NCBI RefSeq assembly: GCF_003201655.1
Contig: NZ_QJJU01000006.1
Span: 185,560 to 249,559, forward strand
DNA from: Mycolicibacterium moriokaense
GTDB lineage: Bacteria > Actinomycetota > Actinomycetes > Mycobacteriales > Mycobacteriaceae
DNA length: 64,000 bases
Direction: 5' to 3'
How positions within the stretch are numbered: position 1 is the first letter of the stretch; the number at the start of each line of letters is the position of its first letter. Below the pieces are notes generated by a model. The model was given only the letters and a program-made list of their open reading frames with translations, searched no databases and was not told the DNA's origin. A program made the position numbers and the translations under genes. Positions 15,911-24,778 of the stretch are shown here, piece by piece.

Positions 15911-17127
15911 CCAACCGCGCGCCACTCGAGGAATTCGACCCCGCCAAGCTGCAGGACGGTCTGTTGATGGCGGTCGAGGACGTGCACGAGAAGCTGCGTG
16001 AGGCACGGGAAGAGCATCGCGTGATGGTCGGCAACCCGGTCACCGAGACGTCGGCGCAGAACATCGACGTCGCCGGGGTGACGGCGCTTGGCTACGACGA
16101 GTGCCAGACCGTGCTGACCCATCCCGACGATTTCTCGTCATCGATCTACGAGCAGATCATGGGTCCTGTCATGGGCCGCACGCTGCTGGAAAAGGAAGGT
16201 GCCGAGCATCATTCGAGCCGGGCGCTGGTGTCGCCGTTGTTTCGGGCCAAGCTGCTCGAGCGGTGGCGCACCGAGCTCGTCGAGGTGGTGGTGCATGAGT
16301 TGATCGACCGGTTCGCGGCGCGGGGCCACGCAGATCTGGTCAAAGAGTTCACCTTTGCGTTCCCGGTACAGGTGATCGCGCGGCTGATGGGGCTGCCCCG
16401 CGAGGATTACGTGCGCTTTCAACAGTTGTCGATCGAGTTGCTCAGCGTGGTCTACAACTGGGACATCGGCATGGCCGCATCCGCCACGCTGAAGGAGTAT
16501 TTCGGAGAGATCCTCGCCGAACGGCGGCGCGATCCGCAGGACGACTTGATCAGCACGCTTGCCGAATCCGAGATCGACGGCGAACGGCTTTCCGACGATG
16601 AGATATTCGCGTTTCTGTTGTTGATCCTGCCTGCGGGGGTGGAGACCACCTACCGCGCCTCGGGCAACCTACTGGTCGCCATGCTCACCGAGCCGTCGCT
16701 GCTCGACACCGTGCGCGCCGACCGCAGCCTGCTGCGCGGAGCCATCGAGGAGGCGCTGCGGTGGGAGCCGCCGATCAGCACGGTGGTCCGGGTGGCGAGG
16801 CGCGACTGTGAGCTTGGCGGGCTCGCAATTCCCAAGGGCACCAATGTCAGTGTGAGCGTCGCGGCTGCAAACCGCGATCCGGCGCACTACCCCGACCCCG
16901 ACCGCTTCGATCCGACCCGCAAGAACATCGCCCATCTGACGTTCGGCGCGGGACCGCACGTGTGCCTCGGCATGCCGCTGGCGCGGATGGAGACGACGGT
17001 CGCGATCAGCGCACTTCTCGACCGGCTACCGGACCTCCATCTTGACCCGGCAGCGCCGGCGCCGTGCATCAAGGGAGTGGCGTTCCGCTCGCCCGCGACG
17101 CTGCCGGTCGAGTTCACACCCGCGTAG
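15907..17127 (+). CDS. Cytochrome P450
   Basis: A complete 406-residue soluble bacterial P450. The I-helix oxygen-activation segment reads LPAGVETTYRA, the EXXR motif EEALRWEPP, and the heme loop LTFGAGPHVCLGMPLARME contains the axial Cys. It starts on the ATGA shared with the deacylase-like gene and is the last gene of the three-gene operon. It would need ferredoxin and reductase partners encoded elsewhere; none are next to it. Substrate unknown; the two amidohydrolases suggest an amide-bearing xenobiotic or metabolite. Confidence 0.93.
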   Translation: MTNRAPLEEFDPAKLQDGLLMAVEDVHEKLREAREEHRVMVGNPVTETSAQNIDVAGVTALGYDECQTVLTHPDDFSSSIYEQIMGPVMGRTLLEKEGAEHHSSRALVSPLFRAKLLERWRTELVEVVVHELIDRFAARGHADLVKEFTFAFPVQVIARLMGLPREDYVRFQQLSIELLSVVYNWDIGMAASATLKEYFGEILAERRRDPQDDLISTLAESEIDGERLSDDEIFAFLLLILPAGVETTYRASGNLLVAMLTEPSLLDTVRADRSLLRGAIEEALRWEPPISTVVRVARRDCELGGLAIPKGTNVSVSVAAANRDPAHYPDPDRFDPTRKNIAHLTFGAGPHVCLGMPLARMETTVAISALLDRLPDLHLDPAAPAPCIKGVAFRSPATLPVEFTPA

Positions 17128-17169
17128 TTGTCGGTCTCGGCCTGCGCCCACACGATCTCCGCGGCGTGC

Positions 17170-19128
17170 CTAGTCGCCAGTGCGCTCGAACCTATCGTTG
17201 AAATCACCGCCGCCTGTGCACGCGCCTCCGGCCGCAACGGCTTCATTGCCCTGCCCGGTGAGCACCGCGATCGGATCTTCCATTTCCGCGGGCAACGGAT
17301 ACACCGCGTTGACCGTGATCTGCGCCGTCCCGCCGCCTCCGCACATCGTGGTGCCCTGCTCGTTGCGGGTCCACTTGTCTTTGGCGAAGATCAATGTGAC
17401 GGCCCCGACGGATCCGTGAAACAGGCTCATGCACCGATCGCCGGTGCGAAGACAGTAGGTATCGGCGGCAAGAACTCTTGGCGCGACGACGGTGTTGCTC
17501 GTGAAGGTTGTCGTCTCGCGATAGCGGCCGCGCAGCGCGTCGGCGGGGGTTGTCGACCTCGTCGGCAGTACAGCTGGATCCGCGACCTTGTTGGGGTCGG
17601 CGTCGCCGGTTCGGGTGAACTTCACTGTTCGTTTCGCGGCGCAGGCGCTGTTGGTGGACGCCCTGACGGTTTCGCCGGAGAGTGTGCCGTCGGGCTGCGG
17701 TTTCAGCGAGTAGACCACCCAGATCTCGTCGGGTTTGTCGCCGCCGCATAGTGCCGACGCGAGGCCAACGGCCACCCAGGTGCCGCCCAGCTGATCGAAT
17801 GTCAGATTCGACACGAGGGCAATGCCACCCTCAGTGACGTTCGCCGCGGTCGCCACGCACCCTCCGGCGCCGCACGTCGAGCGGACGACCCAACTTGCCG
17901 TCGACGCAGGCGCATTCGCGACCGGCTTGTCTTCGAGATCGGTGCCTGGCCCGAGGTCGGCACGATATGTGCCGCTGAAGGTCTCGCCTGCGGGCGCCCC
18001 GGCGGCTTGCGCGGCGGCAGAAGCGGGCGTGGTGCTGGGGTTGTCGTGTCGGGTGAGCCGGATGGCCGCAAACACACCGCCTGCGATCAACAGGACAACG
18101 CCCAGCAGAGCGCCGGTCAGGATGAGGGGCTTGCGTGACGGGCGTTTCGGTGGCGGCGACCACGGCTGAGCGGGCGGCCATGGCGGCGGTGCTGGCGGTG
18201 GCACGTGACTCGGGGGCGGCGTCGGGTAGGTCAGCGCGGGACCTGGCGGGGGAGACCAGCCGGTCTGGATGACAGGCGGCGGTCCTGGTGCTACGGCGGC
18301 GCGGGGTTGGCTGGTCGGTTCGGTGATGGCTTGTCGTGCGGCGGCGGCCATTTCGACGGCGGTGGGGTATCGGTCGGTGGTTTGTTTGGCCAGGCCGGTC
18401 GCGATCACAGTGTCCATCGCTGTAGGGATGGTGTTGCGCTCCTCGGAGGGTCTCGGCGGCGGCATAACCATGTGGCTGACCGCGACCTGCTCCAGGGTCG
18501 AGCCAGGGAAAGGCAGTTCGCCGGTGAGGCATTGGTAGAGGACGCAGGCCAGGGCGTAGATGTCGGAGCTGGGTGCGCTTTCCCCGGTGTTGAAGCGTTC
18601 GGGGGCCATGTAGGCCCAGGTGCCGATGGTCGACCCCTCGGACGTCAACTTGGTGTCTCCGGCGGCGCGTGCGATGCCGAAGTCGATCAGGTAGGCAAAG
18701 TCGTTGTCGGCCAACAGAATATTGGATGGTTTGACGTCGCGGTGCACCAGCCCGGCTCGATGCGCGGCATGCAGTGCCCCCGCGATCTGCTCGATGATGT
18801 GCACCGCGCGTTCGGGCTGCAGCGGGCCGTCTCTCAGCAGAGTATCCAAGTCGACGCCGTCGATGAGCCGCATGGTCACATAGAGGCGTCCGTCGATCTC
18901 GCCGACGTCGTAGATGGGTACGACGTGGGGATCGTCGAGGCGCGCCGCGGTACGGGCTTCGCGGCGGAACCGCTTATCGAAGTCGGGGTCCTCGGCGTAG
19001 CGGGGAAGCAGCATCTTGAGCGCCACCACGCGGTCGATGGTGGTGTCATGGGCGCGCCACACCTCGCCCATCCCGCCGCGTCCCAGCTGCTCAATCAGCT
19101 GGTAGCGACCAAATGGCGTCCCCTCCAC
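17170..19128 (-). CDS. Receptor-type Ser/Thr protein kinase (PknB family) with Cys-rich outer domain
   Basis: 652 residues. The kinase domain spans about 10-270 with the G-loop GRGGMGEV, Lys38 (VALK), HRDVKPSN at 129-136, DFG at 149-151 and APE in the activation segment, so it should be active. A Pro-rich juxtamembrane linker (about 280-330) leads to one membrane helix at about 334-357. The outer part of about 290 residues has two related Cys-bearing units (WVVRSTCGAGGCVATA and YCLRTGDRCMSLFH), as in several mycobacterial kinases of unknown ligand. The start is GTG at 19128. It lies 24 bases downstream of the patatin gene on the same strand, so the two may be co-transcribed. Confidence 0.93.
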   Translation of the reverse strand: MEGTPFGRYQLIEQLGRGGMGEVWRAHDTTIDRVVALKMLLPRYAEDPDFDKRFRREARTAARLDDPHVVPIYDVGEIDGRLYVTMRLIDGVDLDTLLRDGPLQPERAVHIIEQIAGALHAAHRAGLVHRDVKPSNILLADNDFAYLIDFGIARAAGDTKLTSEGSTIGTWAYMAPERFNTGESAPSSDIYALACVLYQCLTGELPFPGSTLEQVAVSHMVMPPPRPSEERNTIPTAMDTVIATGLAKQTTDRYPTAVEMAAAARQAITEPTSQPRAAVAPGPPPVIQTGWSPPPGPALTYPTPPPSHVPPPAPPPWPPAQPWSPPPKRPSRKPLILTGALLGVVLLIAGGVFAAIRLTRHDNPSTTPASAAAQAAGAPAGETFSGTYRADLGPGTDLEDKPVANAPASTASWVVRSTCGAGGCVATAANVTEGGIALVSNLTFDQLGGTWVAVGLASALCGGDKPDEIWVVYSLKPQPDGTLSGETVRASTNSACAAKRTVKFTRTGDADPNKVADPAVLPTRSTTPADALRGRYRETTTFTSNTVVAPRVLAADTYCLRTGDRCMSLFHGSVGAVTLIFAKDKWTRNEQGTTMCGGGGTAQITVNAVYPLPAEMEDPIAVLTGQGNEAVAAGGACTGGGDFNDRFERTGD

Positions 19129-19152
19129 CGGCTCACGATAACGTCAGCGGAG

Positions 19153-20790
19153 TCAGGTCAGGCGGCGATTCCGCCAACGCGCGAAACGGTTGGTCGGCAG
19201 GCGGATCGCGGCCATCACCGCGCTCATCGGCGACGCCACCGACTTCACGCGCGGCCCGGGCTCGGCGCCAGGCACGGGTGGGGCATCGCCTTCCCACCAC
19301 GTCGGTTGCAGCAGTGCGGCCGTCACCGGAATCGCCCTGTCGACGCTGATGCGCCCCCACTCGCAGGCGCGGTCGATCGTCGCGACGGACGGCGCCAGAT
19401 TCGCGGGCGACAGCGTCGGCGCGAAGCGGACGAGGTGGTCGGCGTAGGGCGCGTTACGCACCATCTGCAGCTGGATCGCCTGGGTGATGGGGACGAGCCA
19501 CAGGTGTTTCGGATCCCATTGCGGGTGAAAGCAATCGAACGCGAGATAGCACGCGTTACGGGTGCCGAGCTTCCCGTCGCGGACCCGCTTCCACGCCAGT
19601 TCGACCGGCACGTTGCTGGCCGCGCCGCCGTCGACGATCGCCGAGATCCCGTTCTCGTCGCACAGGTCGTCGAGGATTCCGACCATGCGGGGGTCGCTCG
19701 TCTCATGGTGCAGCACACCAGGTATCGCCGACGAGAACGATGCCGCGTCAACGACATTGAAGTCGCGCATCGGATCGTCGCCGCTGATGACGATCGGCTT
19801 GACCACCCGCGAGTCGATGAAAGCGGCCACCTGCCACATCCGAGTCGCGACCTGTGGGCCGATGCCGATCGGCAGGTGCGGGATCGTCCGCAACCGCAGC
19901 GCCGCGAGCTGTTGACGGCGGAACCTCGCTGGCAGAGCCGCGAAGGATTGCCGTCGCACGCCTGCGATCACGGAGTCGTACGGAATCGCCATGTCCGACA
20001 TCCGCATTCGCTCGCCGTCCTCGCGGCGGAACATGGCGTCGGCGAACTCGTCGAAGCGCAGCGAGAACATGCCCGTCAGCCCGTGGCGTCGGCGCGTACG
20101 TGCGGATCCGAGGATGGCGCGATACGAAACGGTTTTCGCCCAGGCGACGTACTCCTCGATCGGCACCGGCAGCGCGCGGCCGACGACGGCGCCGATGATC
20201 GAGCCGAACGACGAGCCGATCATGTAGTCGGGCACGTGGCCGGCCTCGAGCAGACGCTGCATGCCACCGATGTAGACGAACCCCGCGCCGCCGCCACCGC
20301 CAAGGACCGTGACGAGCTTCTTGTAGCCGACCTCGGCGTCCAGTTCGGCGAGGGAGAAGTCGTTCCCGTGGTGCTCGGCGAGCACCCGGCGCTGCTCGTC
20401 CTGGTCGTCCCGCAGACCCACAAGTACCTCGCGCGCCGTCGTCAGCGCCGTCACCGCGTCGCGCTCCTCGCGCAGCGACCCGAACAGTTCGTCGACCACC
20501 CTGGCCCGCCACGGCGCGATCTCGGCGCCGACCGAGACGTCCCCGCGCCCGCGCGTGCCGCCGGGGCCTGCGGCGCCCGGCTCGAAAACGCCGAGCCTGG
20601 CGAAGTTGAGGATGTAGCGCAGCTTGCGCAGTTCCTCGCTGCTCAACACGTCGGGAGCTGCAAGGTGGTGGCGGACGAGCCGGTTCTCCATCTTGTGCAG
20701 CAGCAGCGTCGGTTCGGCGGTCGGCGGTTCGACGGCGTCGAGGGCGTCGATGGCCTCGTCCGCGATGGTCTCGCCGCGTTCGATCGGCAC
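19153..20790 (-). CDS. Patatin-like phospholipase/acyl hydrolase
   Basis: 545 residues. The Ser-Asp dyad of patatins is clear: an oxyanion glycine loop VLGGGGGAGFVYIGG at about 162-176, the GxSxG nucleophile Ser194 in MIGSSFGS, and Asp387 in the DGG box (AIVDGGAASNVP). A long N-terminal extension (about 150 residues) precedes the catalytic domain, as in larger mycobacterial patatins. No signal peptide is visible. The GTG start at 20790 opens the frame shortly after the upstream stops. It is probably in a transcription unit with the kinase. The lipid substrate is unknown. Confidence 0.88.
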   Translation of the reverse strand: MPIERGETIADEAIDALDAVEPPTAEPTLLLHKMENRLVRHHLAAPDVLSSEELRKLRYILNFARLGVFEPGAAGPGGTRGRGDVSVGAEIAPWRARVVDELFGSLREERDAVTALTTAREVLVGLRDDQDEQRRVLAEHHGNDFSLAELDAEVGYKKLVTVLGGGGGAGFVYIGGMQRLLEAGHVPDYMIGSSFGSIIGAVVGRALPVPIEEYVAWAKTVSYRAILGSARTRRRHGLTGMFSLRFDEFADAMFRREDGERMRMSDMAIPYDSVIAGVRRQSFAALPARFRRQQLAALRLRTIPHLPIGIGPQVATRMWQVAAFIDSRVVKPIVISGDDPMRDFNVVDAASFSSAIPGVLHHETSDPRMVGILDDLCDENGISAIVDGGAASNVPVELAWKRVRDGKLGTRNACYLAFDCFHPQWDPKHLWLVPITQAIQLQMVRNAPYADHLVRFAPTLSPANLAPSVATIDRACEWGRISVDRAIPVTAALLQPTWWEGDAPPVPGAEPGPRVKSVASPMSAVMAAIRLPTNRFARWRNRRLT

Positions 20791-21119
20791 GATGGGCCCG
20801 CTCCTGTCAGCCGTGGCCGTGCCCCGACCGCGTTCTACCGATTGCCGGGGAATCGGGCGTTGAACGCGTCGAGCATCTCAAAGCTTGGCGCAAATTCCTC
20901 AATTCTTGAGGCTTCCCTCTTCCAGCATCGTCAGCGCCTTCTCGACGCCAGAGCCTAGAGCTTGACCTGATGCCGTGCGGTCGATCGTTAGAACTGCTGG
21001 GGAGAGTTACCGGCCCGCCCACTGTCGACCCAGGAATTGCTACTCGCGATAATTCCTGCCGCGGGTGTGGTTGGCTTGCGGGGCCGATGGTCGTCCGATC
21101 ACCGAGTGAGGGGGTTCCC
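20791..21119. other. Divergent intergenic region with short decayed coding-like stretches
   Basis: 329 bp between the patatin gene and the secreted protein gene. On the minus strand, at about 20835-20985, two short frames read like the end of a protein broken by a shift (GVEKALTMLEEGSLKN then stop; FAPSFEMLDAFNARFPGNR then stop). This is suggestive only; no complete gene is present. Promoters for both flanking genes should lie here but no convincing hexamer pair was picked out. Confidence 0.35.
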
Positions 21120-21494
21120 ATGTTGGTGTCAGGACGTAGTTTGCGCGGCGCAGTAGTCGGGGTGATCGGTGCTAGCGCAATGCTGCTCGGGGGCGCGTCA
21201 ATTGCCACTGCTGAACCCGGACCCGCTGTAGCGCCGCCCAACTGCACCGCTGGTGACCTGGCGGTGGCATCGGGCACTGTCGGAACGGCGATGGGGGATT
21301 ATCTGTTCAGTCATCCGGACGTCAACGACTTCTTCACCAGCCTTCGCGGGCAACCCAACGCGGAGATCCACGACCGCGTCCAGACCTACATGGACGCCCA
21401 TCCTCAGGTCGAGTCGGAGATTACCGGCATACGCCAGCCCCTCACCGACTTGAGAAGCCGCTGCGACCTCGCCGCATCACCACTGGGTTCATAG
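21120..21494 (+). CDS. Secreted hemophore-like heme-binding family protein
   Basis: 124 residues. A signal peptide spans about 1-31 (GVIGASAMLLGGASIATAEP). The mature domain has the mycobacterial hemophore/MHB pattern: CTAGDLAVASGTVGTAMGDYL, SHPDVNDFFTSL, a helix with YMDAHPQVESEI, and a final RSRCDLA, giving two Cys that probably form a disulfide. The ATG at 21120 has AGGGGG upstream; frames opening earlier lack coding character. It is followed 12 bases later by another small exported protein. Heme binding is inferred from family resemblance. Confidence 0.8.
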   Translation: MLVSGRSLRGAVVGVIGASAMLLGGASIATAEPGPAVAPPNCTAGDLAVASGTVGTAMGDYLFSHPDVNDFFTSLRGQPNAEIHDRVQTYMDAHPQVESEITGIRQPLTDLRSRCDLAASPLGS

Positions 21495-21506
21495 GAGGCC
21501 TCCGAT

Positions 21507-21803
21507 ATGACTCATTGGAAGCGGCCGTGGACCGTTACCGCAGCAAGCGTCCTGGCCGTCGCTTCGATCCCCGGAGCTATTCTCACCATCCAGCCGACGG
21601 GTGTTGCCAGCGCCGACGTCTGCGTTGGGGGAGGGCGACGGGTCCAGGTGAGTGGCTGCGCGAACATCGCTGACGCCGTCGCGCCCTACGTTCCGCCGCC
21701 TGCGTACTACGCCCCGATGCCCTATGACCCACCACCGCCGCCGAACGTGACCGGCTGCGTCAGCTACAACGGCAGATGGGTCAACGCGGCCGGGTGCAAC
21801 TAA
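21507..21803 (+). CDS. Small secreted Pro/Tyr-rich, Cys-containing protein
   Basis: 98 residues with a signal peptide (about 1-36, cleavage near ASA-DV). The mature peptide of about 62 residues has four Cys (VCVGGG, VSGCANI, VTGCVSYN, AAGCN) and a Pro-rich middle (YVPPPAYYAPMPYDPPPPP). A strong AGGAGG precedes the ATG. It probably shares a transcript with the hemophore-like gene upstream. I do not recognise a family with a function; a cell-wall or extracellular role is all that can be said. Confidence 0.75.
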   Translation: MTHWKRPWTVTAASVLAVASIPGAILTIQPTGVASADVCVGGGRRVQVSGCANIADAVAPYVPPPAYYAPMPYDPPPPPNVTGCVSYNGRWVNAAGCN

Positions 21804-21807
21804 GCCC

Positions 21808-22299
21808 TCAGTCCTCGACCTGCGACCGGATCCAGTCGAGGTTGGCCTGCATGTTCTGCTGCCATTCGGACAGCCGACGGGCGACGATCCTTGCCTCTTT
21901 GTCCGGTTGCGCGGCGATTCCTGGAGTCAGTCCAGACGGTCCAGGTCCCATCCGGCCCCACTGCCGAACCAGCGCGCCGTCGCTGGTTGGTTCCACCTCG
22001 AACCCCCAGGTGGCGCTGACGCCGCCGGGGCCGATGACGTTCCACACCCAGCGGCGCTGATCTTCGACCTCGACGACCTCACACACCGTCTCCCAGTCGC
22101 CGAACGCGTCGTGCTTGCTGCGGCCGCGAAAGCGGGCGCCGACCCTGACGCCGTCGGCGCCGTCGAGCCATTCGACGGACTGCAGCTCTGTCGAGCACTG
22201 CGCTGGCAGAGTGATGTCGGTGACGTGTTTCCACAGCGTGGCGACATCGGAGCGGACCCGCTGGGTCACTTCTATCGTTGGCTGATCGCGGTAGCGCAC
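21808..22299 (-). CDS. SRPBCC (polyketide cyclase/START-like) family protein
   Basis: 163 residues with the helix-grip fold pattern: N-terminal strand EVTQRVRSDVATLWKHVTDI, the middle strands GVRVGARFRGRSKHDAFGDWETVCEVVEVE, RRWVWNVI, and a long C-terminal helix ending DWIRSQVED. Such proteins bind hydrophobic ligands or act as cyclases. The GTG start is at 22299. It is convergent with the small secreted protein and divergent from the LLM oxidoreductase. Ligand unknown. Confidence 0.78.
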   Translation of the reverse strand: MRYRDQPTIEVTQRVRSDVATLWKHVTDITLPAQCSTELQSVEWLDGADGVRVGARFRGRSKHDAFGDWETVCEVVEVEDQRRWVWNVIGPGGVSATWGFEVEPTSDGALVRQWGRMGPGPSGLTPGIAAQPDKEARIVARRLSEWQQNMQANLDWIRSQVED

Positions 22300-22360
22300 T
22301 GTTGCAGCATGCCAAGGATGCGCGACGGAGCGTCAAGAACCACACGAAAGCGAGGCAACC

Positions 22361-23383
22361 GTGAAGGTCGGCGCCATGATCGAGCCCCGGTTGCCGGGTG
22401 CAGTGGAGTTCGCCGAGGCCGCCGAACGCATCGGTGTCGATTCGTTGTGGGTGCCGGAGGTGTGGGGCTACGACGCGCTGACGGGGCTGGCGTACGTGGC
22501 GGCGAAGACGTCGGCGATCAAGCTTGGAACGTTTGTGGTGCAGCTGGGTTCGCGCAGTCCCGCGATGCTGGCGACGTCCGCGCTGAGCCTGCAGGAGCTG
22601 TCGGGCGGCAGATTCCTTTTGGGTATCGGCACATCGGGACCGCGGGTGATGGAGGGCTGGCACGGTGTCCGGTTCCGCAAGCCGGTCGAGACGACGCGGG
22701 AAACCATCGAGATCGTCCGGATTGTCAGCCGAGCGGACCGGCTCGAGCACGACGGCGAGATCTACCCGCTCCCGCTGCCAGACAGCAGTGGCGCTGCCCT
22801 GCGGCCGCTGGTGAACCCACGCCATGTGCCGGTATATGTGGCGGCGATGGGGCCGCGAAACCTGCGACTTACGGGTGAGGCGGCCGACGGCTGGCTCGGA
22901 AACGCGTTCATCCCCGAGGCCGCCGAGGTGTTTTTCGGTCCGTTGCGCGACGGCGCCGAGCGGGCTGGACGCGCGCTGGCCGATCTCGACCTCGTCGCGC
23001 CGGTCGCGGTCGAGATCCACGACGACGAGGCGTCCGCCGATGCCGCCGCGCGCAGGCACGCCGACGGGTATGCGTTCACGATCGGCGCGATGGGGGCGGG
23101 CGGGCGCAATTTCTACAACGACGCGTTCACCCGGCTCGGCTACGGCGAAGACGTCGCCAACGTCGCCGAGCTATGGCAGAGCGGGAAACGAGACGAAGCC
23201 CGCCAGGCGGTGCCGATCGATCTCGGCCGCCTCACGAATCTTGTTGGCACACAGGAAGGCATCGCTGAGCGGGTGGGCAAGTACCGCGCCGCGGGGATAA
23301 CGACGCTGCTGGCCAAACTGGAGGGCGGCTACCCGGATCAGCTTGCGACGCTCGAGCGGCTGCTGACCATCGTCGACGCATAG
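22361..23383 (+). CDS. LLM-class (F420-dependent-type) oxidoreductase
   Basis: 340 residues of the bacterial luciferase-like family, a TIM barrel usually using F420 or FMN. It begins KVGAMIEPRLPGAVEFAEAAERIGVDSLWVPE and contains KLGTFVVQLGSRSPAMLATSALSLQELSGGRFLLGIG, both typical of mycobacterial F420-dependent members. GTG 22361 has GAGG upstream. It stands alone, convergent with a DUF5994 gene. Substrate unknown; choice of F420 over FMN is inferred from the host lineage. Confidence 0.87.
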   Translation: MKVGAMIEPRLPGAVEFAEAAERIGVDSLWVPEVWGYDALTGLAYVAAKTSAIKLGTFVVQLGSRSPAMLATSALSLQELSGGRFLLGIGTSGPRVMEGWHGVRFRKPVETTRETIEIVRIVSRADRLEHDGEIYPLPLPDSSGAALRPLVNPRHVPVYVAAMGPRNLRLTGEAADGWLGNAFIPEAAEVFFGPLRDGAERAGRALADLDLVAPVAVEIHDDEASADAAARRHADGYAFTIGAMGAGGRNFYNDAFTRLGYGEDVANVAELWQSGKRDEARQAVPIDLGRLTNLVGTQEGIAERVGKYRAAGITTLLAKLEGGYPDQLATLERLLTIVDA

Positions 23384-23387
23384 AGGA

Positions 23388-23879
23388 CTACGTCGAGGTC
23401 TCCGCTGGCGCCGCGCTCGGCGCGCTCTGACCGCGCGCGGCGGTCACGATGACGCCCGCGGTCTCGAATGCCGCCGTGTGCTGGTGTGCGTACATGACGG
23501 GAAGGGAGGCGGCTTGACGCAGCAGCATGATGGCAAGGGCCGTACTCGTCCGGCAGGGTATGACCAGCAGATTCGCCCGGCCGTCACCGCCGGTGATGGT
23601 CATGACGCGGAAGCGACGGGTTTCCCGTCCTGGCGTCGCGGCAATGCCGCGGCGGTTGAGCACGTCGAGGTCAGGTACACCCTCCAACGGCGACCAGTTG
23701 AGGCCGATATCGACGATTTGGCCCAGTGGTTCGCGGAGGGCCTCGATCAGGTCGGGAAGCTCGCGTGCGATCGAGACGCTGTGCGGCCACCACGCCCCGT
23801 CGAGGCCGTCGCCAAGTTTGGACGCCAGGGAGAACCGGACAGGACTGCTCGAGCGCCGCCCGTAAAGCTCACTGGTCAC
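23388..23879 (-). CDS. DUF5994 family protein (copy 1)
   Basis: About 163 residues from the GTG at 23879. The characteristic core is RFSLASKLGDGLDGAWWPHSVSIARELPDLIEAL, then LNWSPLEGVPDL and a C-terminal ALAIMLLRQAASLPV. This matches a mycobacterial family of unknown function; a paralogue is at 37056-37496. The frame is open for another 60 codons upstream, but homology starts after 23879, and no ribosome binding site decides the start. Alanine-rich C-terminal tail. No function known. Confidence 0.7.
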   Translation of the reverse strand: MTSELYGRRSSSPVRFSLASKLGDGLDGAWWPHSVSIARELPDLIEALREPLGQIVDIGLNWSPLEGVPDLDVLNRRGIAATPGRETRRFRVMTITGGDGRANLLVIPCRTSTALAIMLLRQAASLPVMYAHQHTAAFETAGVIVTAARGQSAPSAAPAETST

Positions 23880-24284
23880 GACAACGCCGACGTGGCATTG
23901 GTATCCGAAACCGCGCCAACCACAAGGAGTTTGGAGTGCACGCCCGTGTGCGTCATGGCCGGTTCCTTCACTTCGAGGCCGACCCGCACGACTCCGAGTT
24001 CGGCTTACGAATCGGATCGCACGTTGATCGTGTTCGGCCGTGTCACGGGCCAGGATCACCGTTGAAGACGAAACGGTTCAACCTCGAGACTACACCCAGG
24101 GGTTTTGCATATATCGCGGGAGCCGTCCACCGGGTCCGTCGGCGGGATGGCTGTCAGTGAAAGCCGTTCTGTCACAATCGAAAACGGGCGATCAGCAGGT
24201 GCCGAAGAGGGATTTTAGCACTGCCCGTGCTACCCTATTCCGGGATGTCTTTCGCATCCGTACAGAGTGAGAAGAGTGAAGAGT
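23880..24284. other. Intergenic region upstream of the cold-shock gene (about 400 bp)
   Basis: No gene was recognised. Its right part should hold the cold-shock gene promoter: an AT-richer stretch with TACCCTATTC (24231-24240) and the inverted repeat at 24216-24232. The mRNA leader before ATG 24285 would be about 45 bases. Confidence 0.5.
24216..24232. promoter_or_regulatory. Inverted repeat TAGCAC-N5-GTGCTA in the cold-shock promoter region
   Basis: Perfect 6-base arms around TGCCC, overlapping the start of the likely -10 region. The half-site TTAGCACT resembles one half of the HrcA/CIRCE element, but the spacer is too short for a true CIRCE. An operator role is inference. Confidence 0.35.
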
Positions 24285-24488
24285 ATGGCACAGGGAACTG
24301 TGAAGTGGTTCAACAGCGACAAGGGCTTCGGTTTTATCGCTCCAGATGGTGACGGCGCAGATGTGTTCGTCCATTACTCGGAAATCCAGGGCAACGGCTA
24401 CAAGTCGCTCGAGGAGAACCAACGAGTTGAGTTCAGCATCGAGCAGGGGGCCAAGGGCCCGCAGGCAGTCGGAGTGACTGCCGTCTAA
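24285..24488 (+). CDS. cspA: Cold-shock protein (CspA type)
   Basis: 67 residues, a single CSD OB-fold that binds single-stranded RNA/DNA. RNP1 (KGFGFI) and RNP2 (VFVHY) are intact, and length and sequence match the mycobacterial CspA (GTVKWFN...[14 protein letters not shown]...LEENQRVEF). The ATG at 24285 has a GAAGAG stretch upstream; two earlier in-frame codons are not conserved. A strong stem-loop terminator follows directly, so it is monocistronic. Paralogues exist in mycobacteria, so the symbol is by similarity. Confidence 0.93.
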   Translation: MAQGTVKWFNSDKGFGFIAPDGDGADVFVHYSEIQGNGYKSLEENQRVEFSIEQGAKGPQAVGVTAV

Positions 24489-24502
24489 CGAGCTGTACGT
24501 CA

Positions 24503-24536
24503 TGTGGGCTGGTGGGTCGTTTCCCGCCAGCCCACA
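24503..24536 (+). terminator. Stem-loop terminator after the cold-shock gene
   Basis: TGTGGGCTGGTGGG (24503-24516) pairs with CCCGCCAGCCCACA (24523-24536) over 14 bases with one G-U pair and a 6-base loop. It begins 14 bases after the stop codon and is followed by the weakly T-rich AATTCGTTTG. Confidence 0.8.
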
Positions 24537-24778
24537 ATTCGTTTGAAGGGCTGAGATACCGCGAGGTACAACAGCTTTCGCGACCCTCGCGCGAGACGCG
24601 TCGCGCCCCCGTCACCATGCGTGTAGACGTCACTGGTATGTCGGCGGTTGCCCTTGGGTGTATCCTCAAGGTAGTTGGGAACCCAGCTAGTCCGGGATGA
24701 GTCAGCTGACTTCCGCTGACCGCGCCGAGCAACCGCTCAAGCCGGACACGCAGGTGACAACCGCCAGTTGGGATCACC

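Noticed and set aside
18205..20958. A 917-codon open frame on the plus strand
   Set aside because: It is antisense to the kinase and patatin genes, whose motifs and codon use are clear; its translation is rich in Arg, His, Gly and Asp with no domain pattern.
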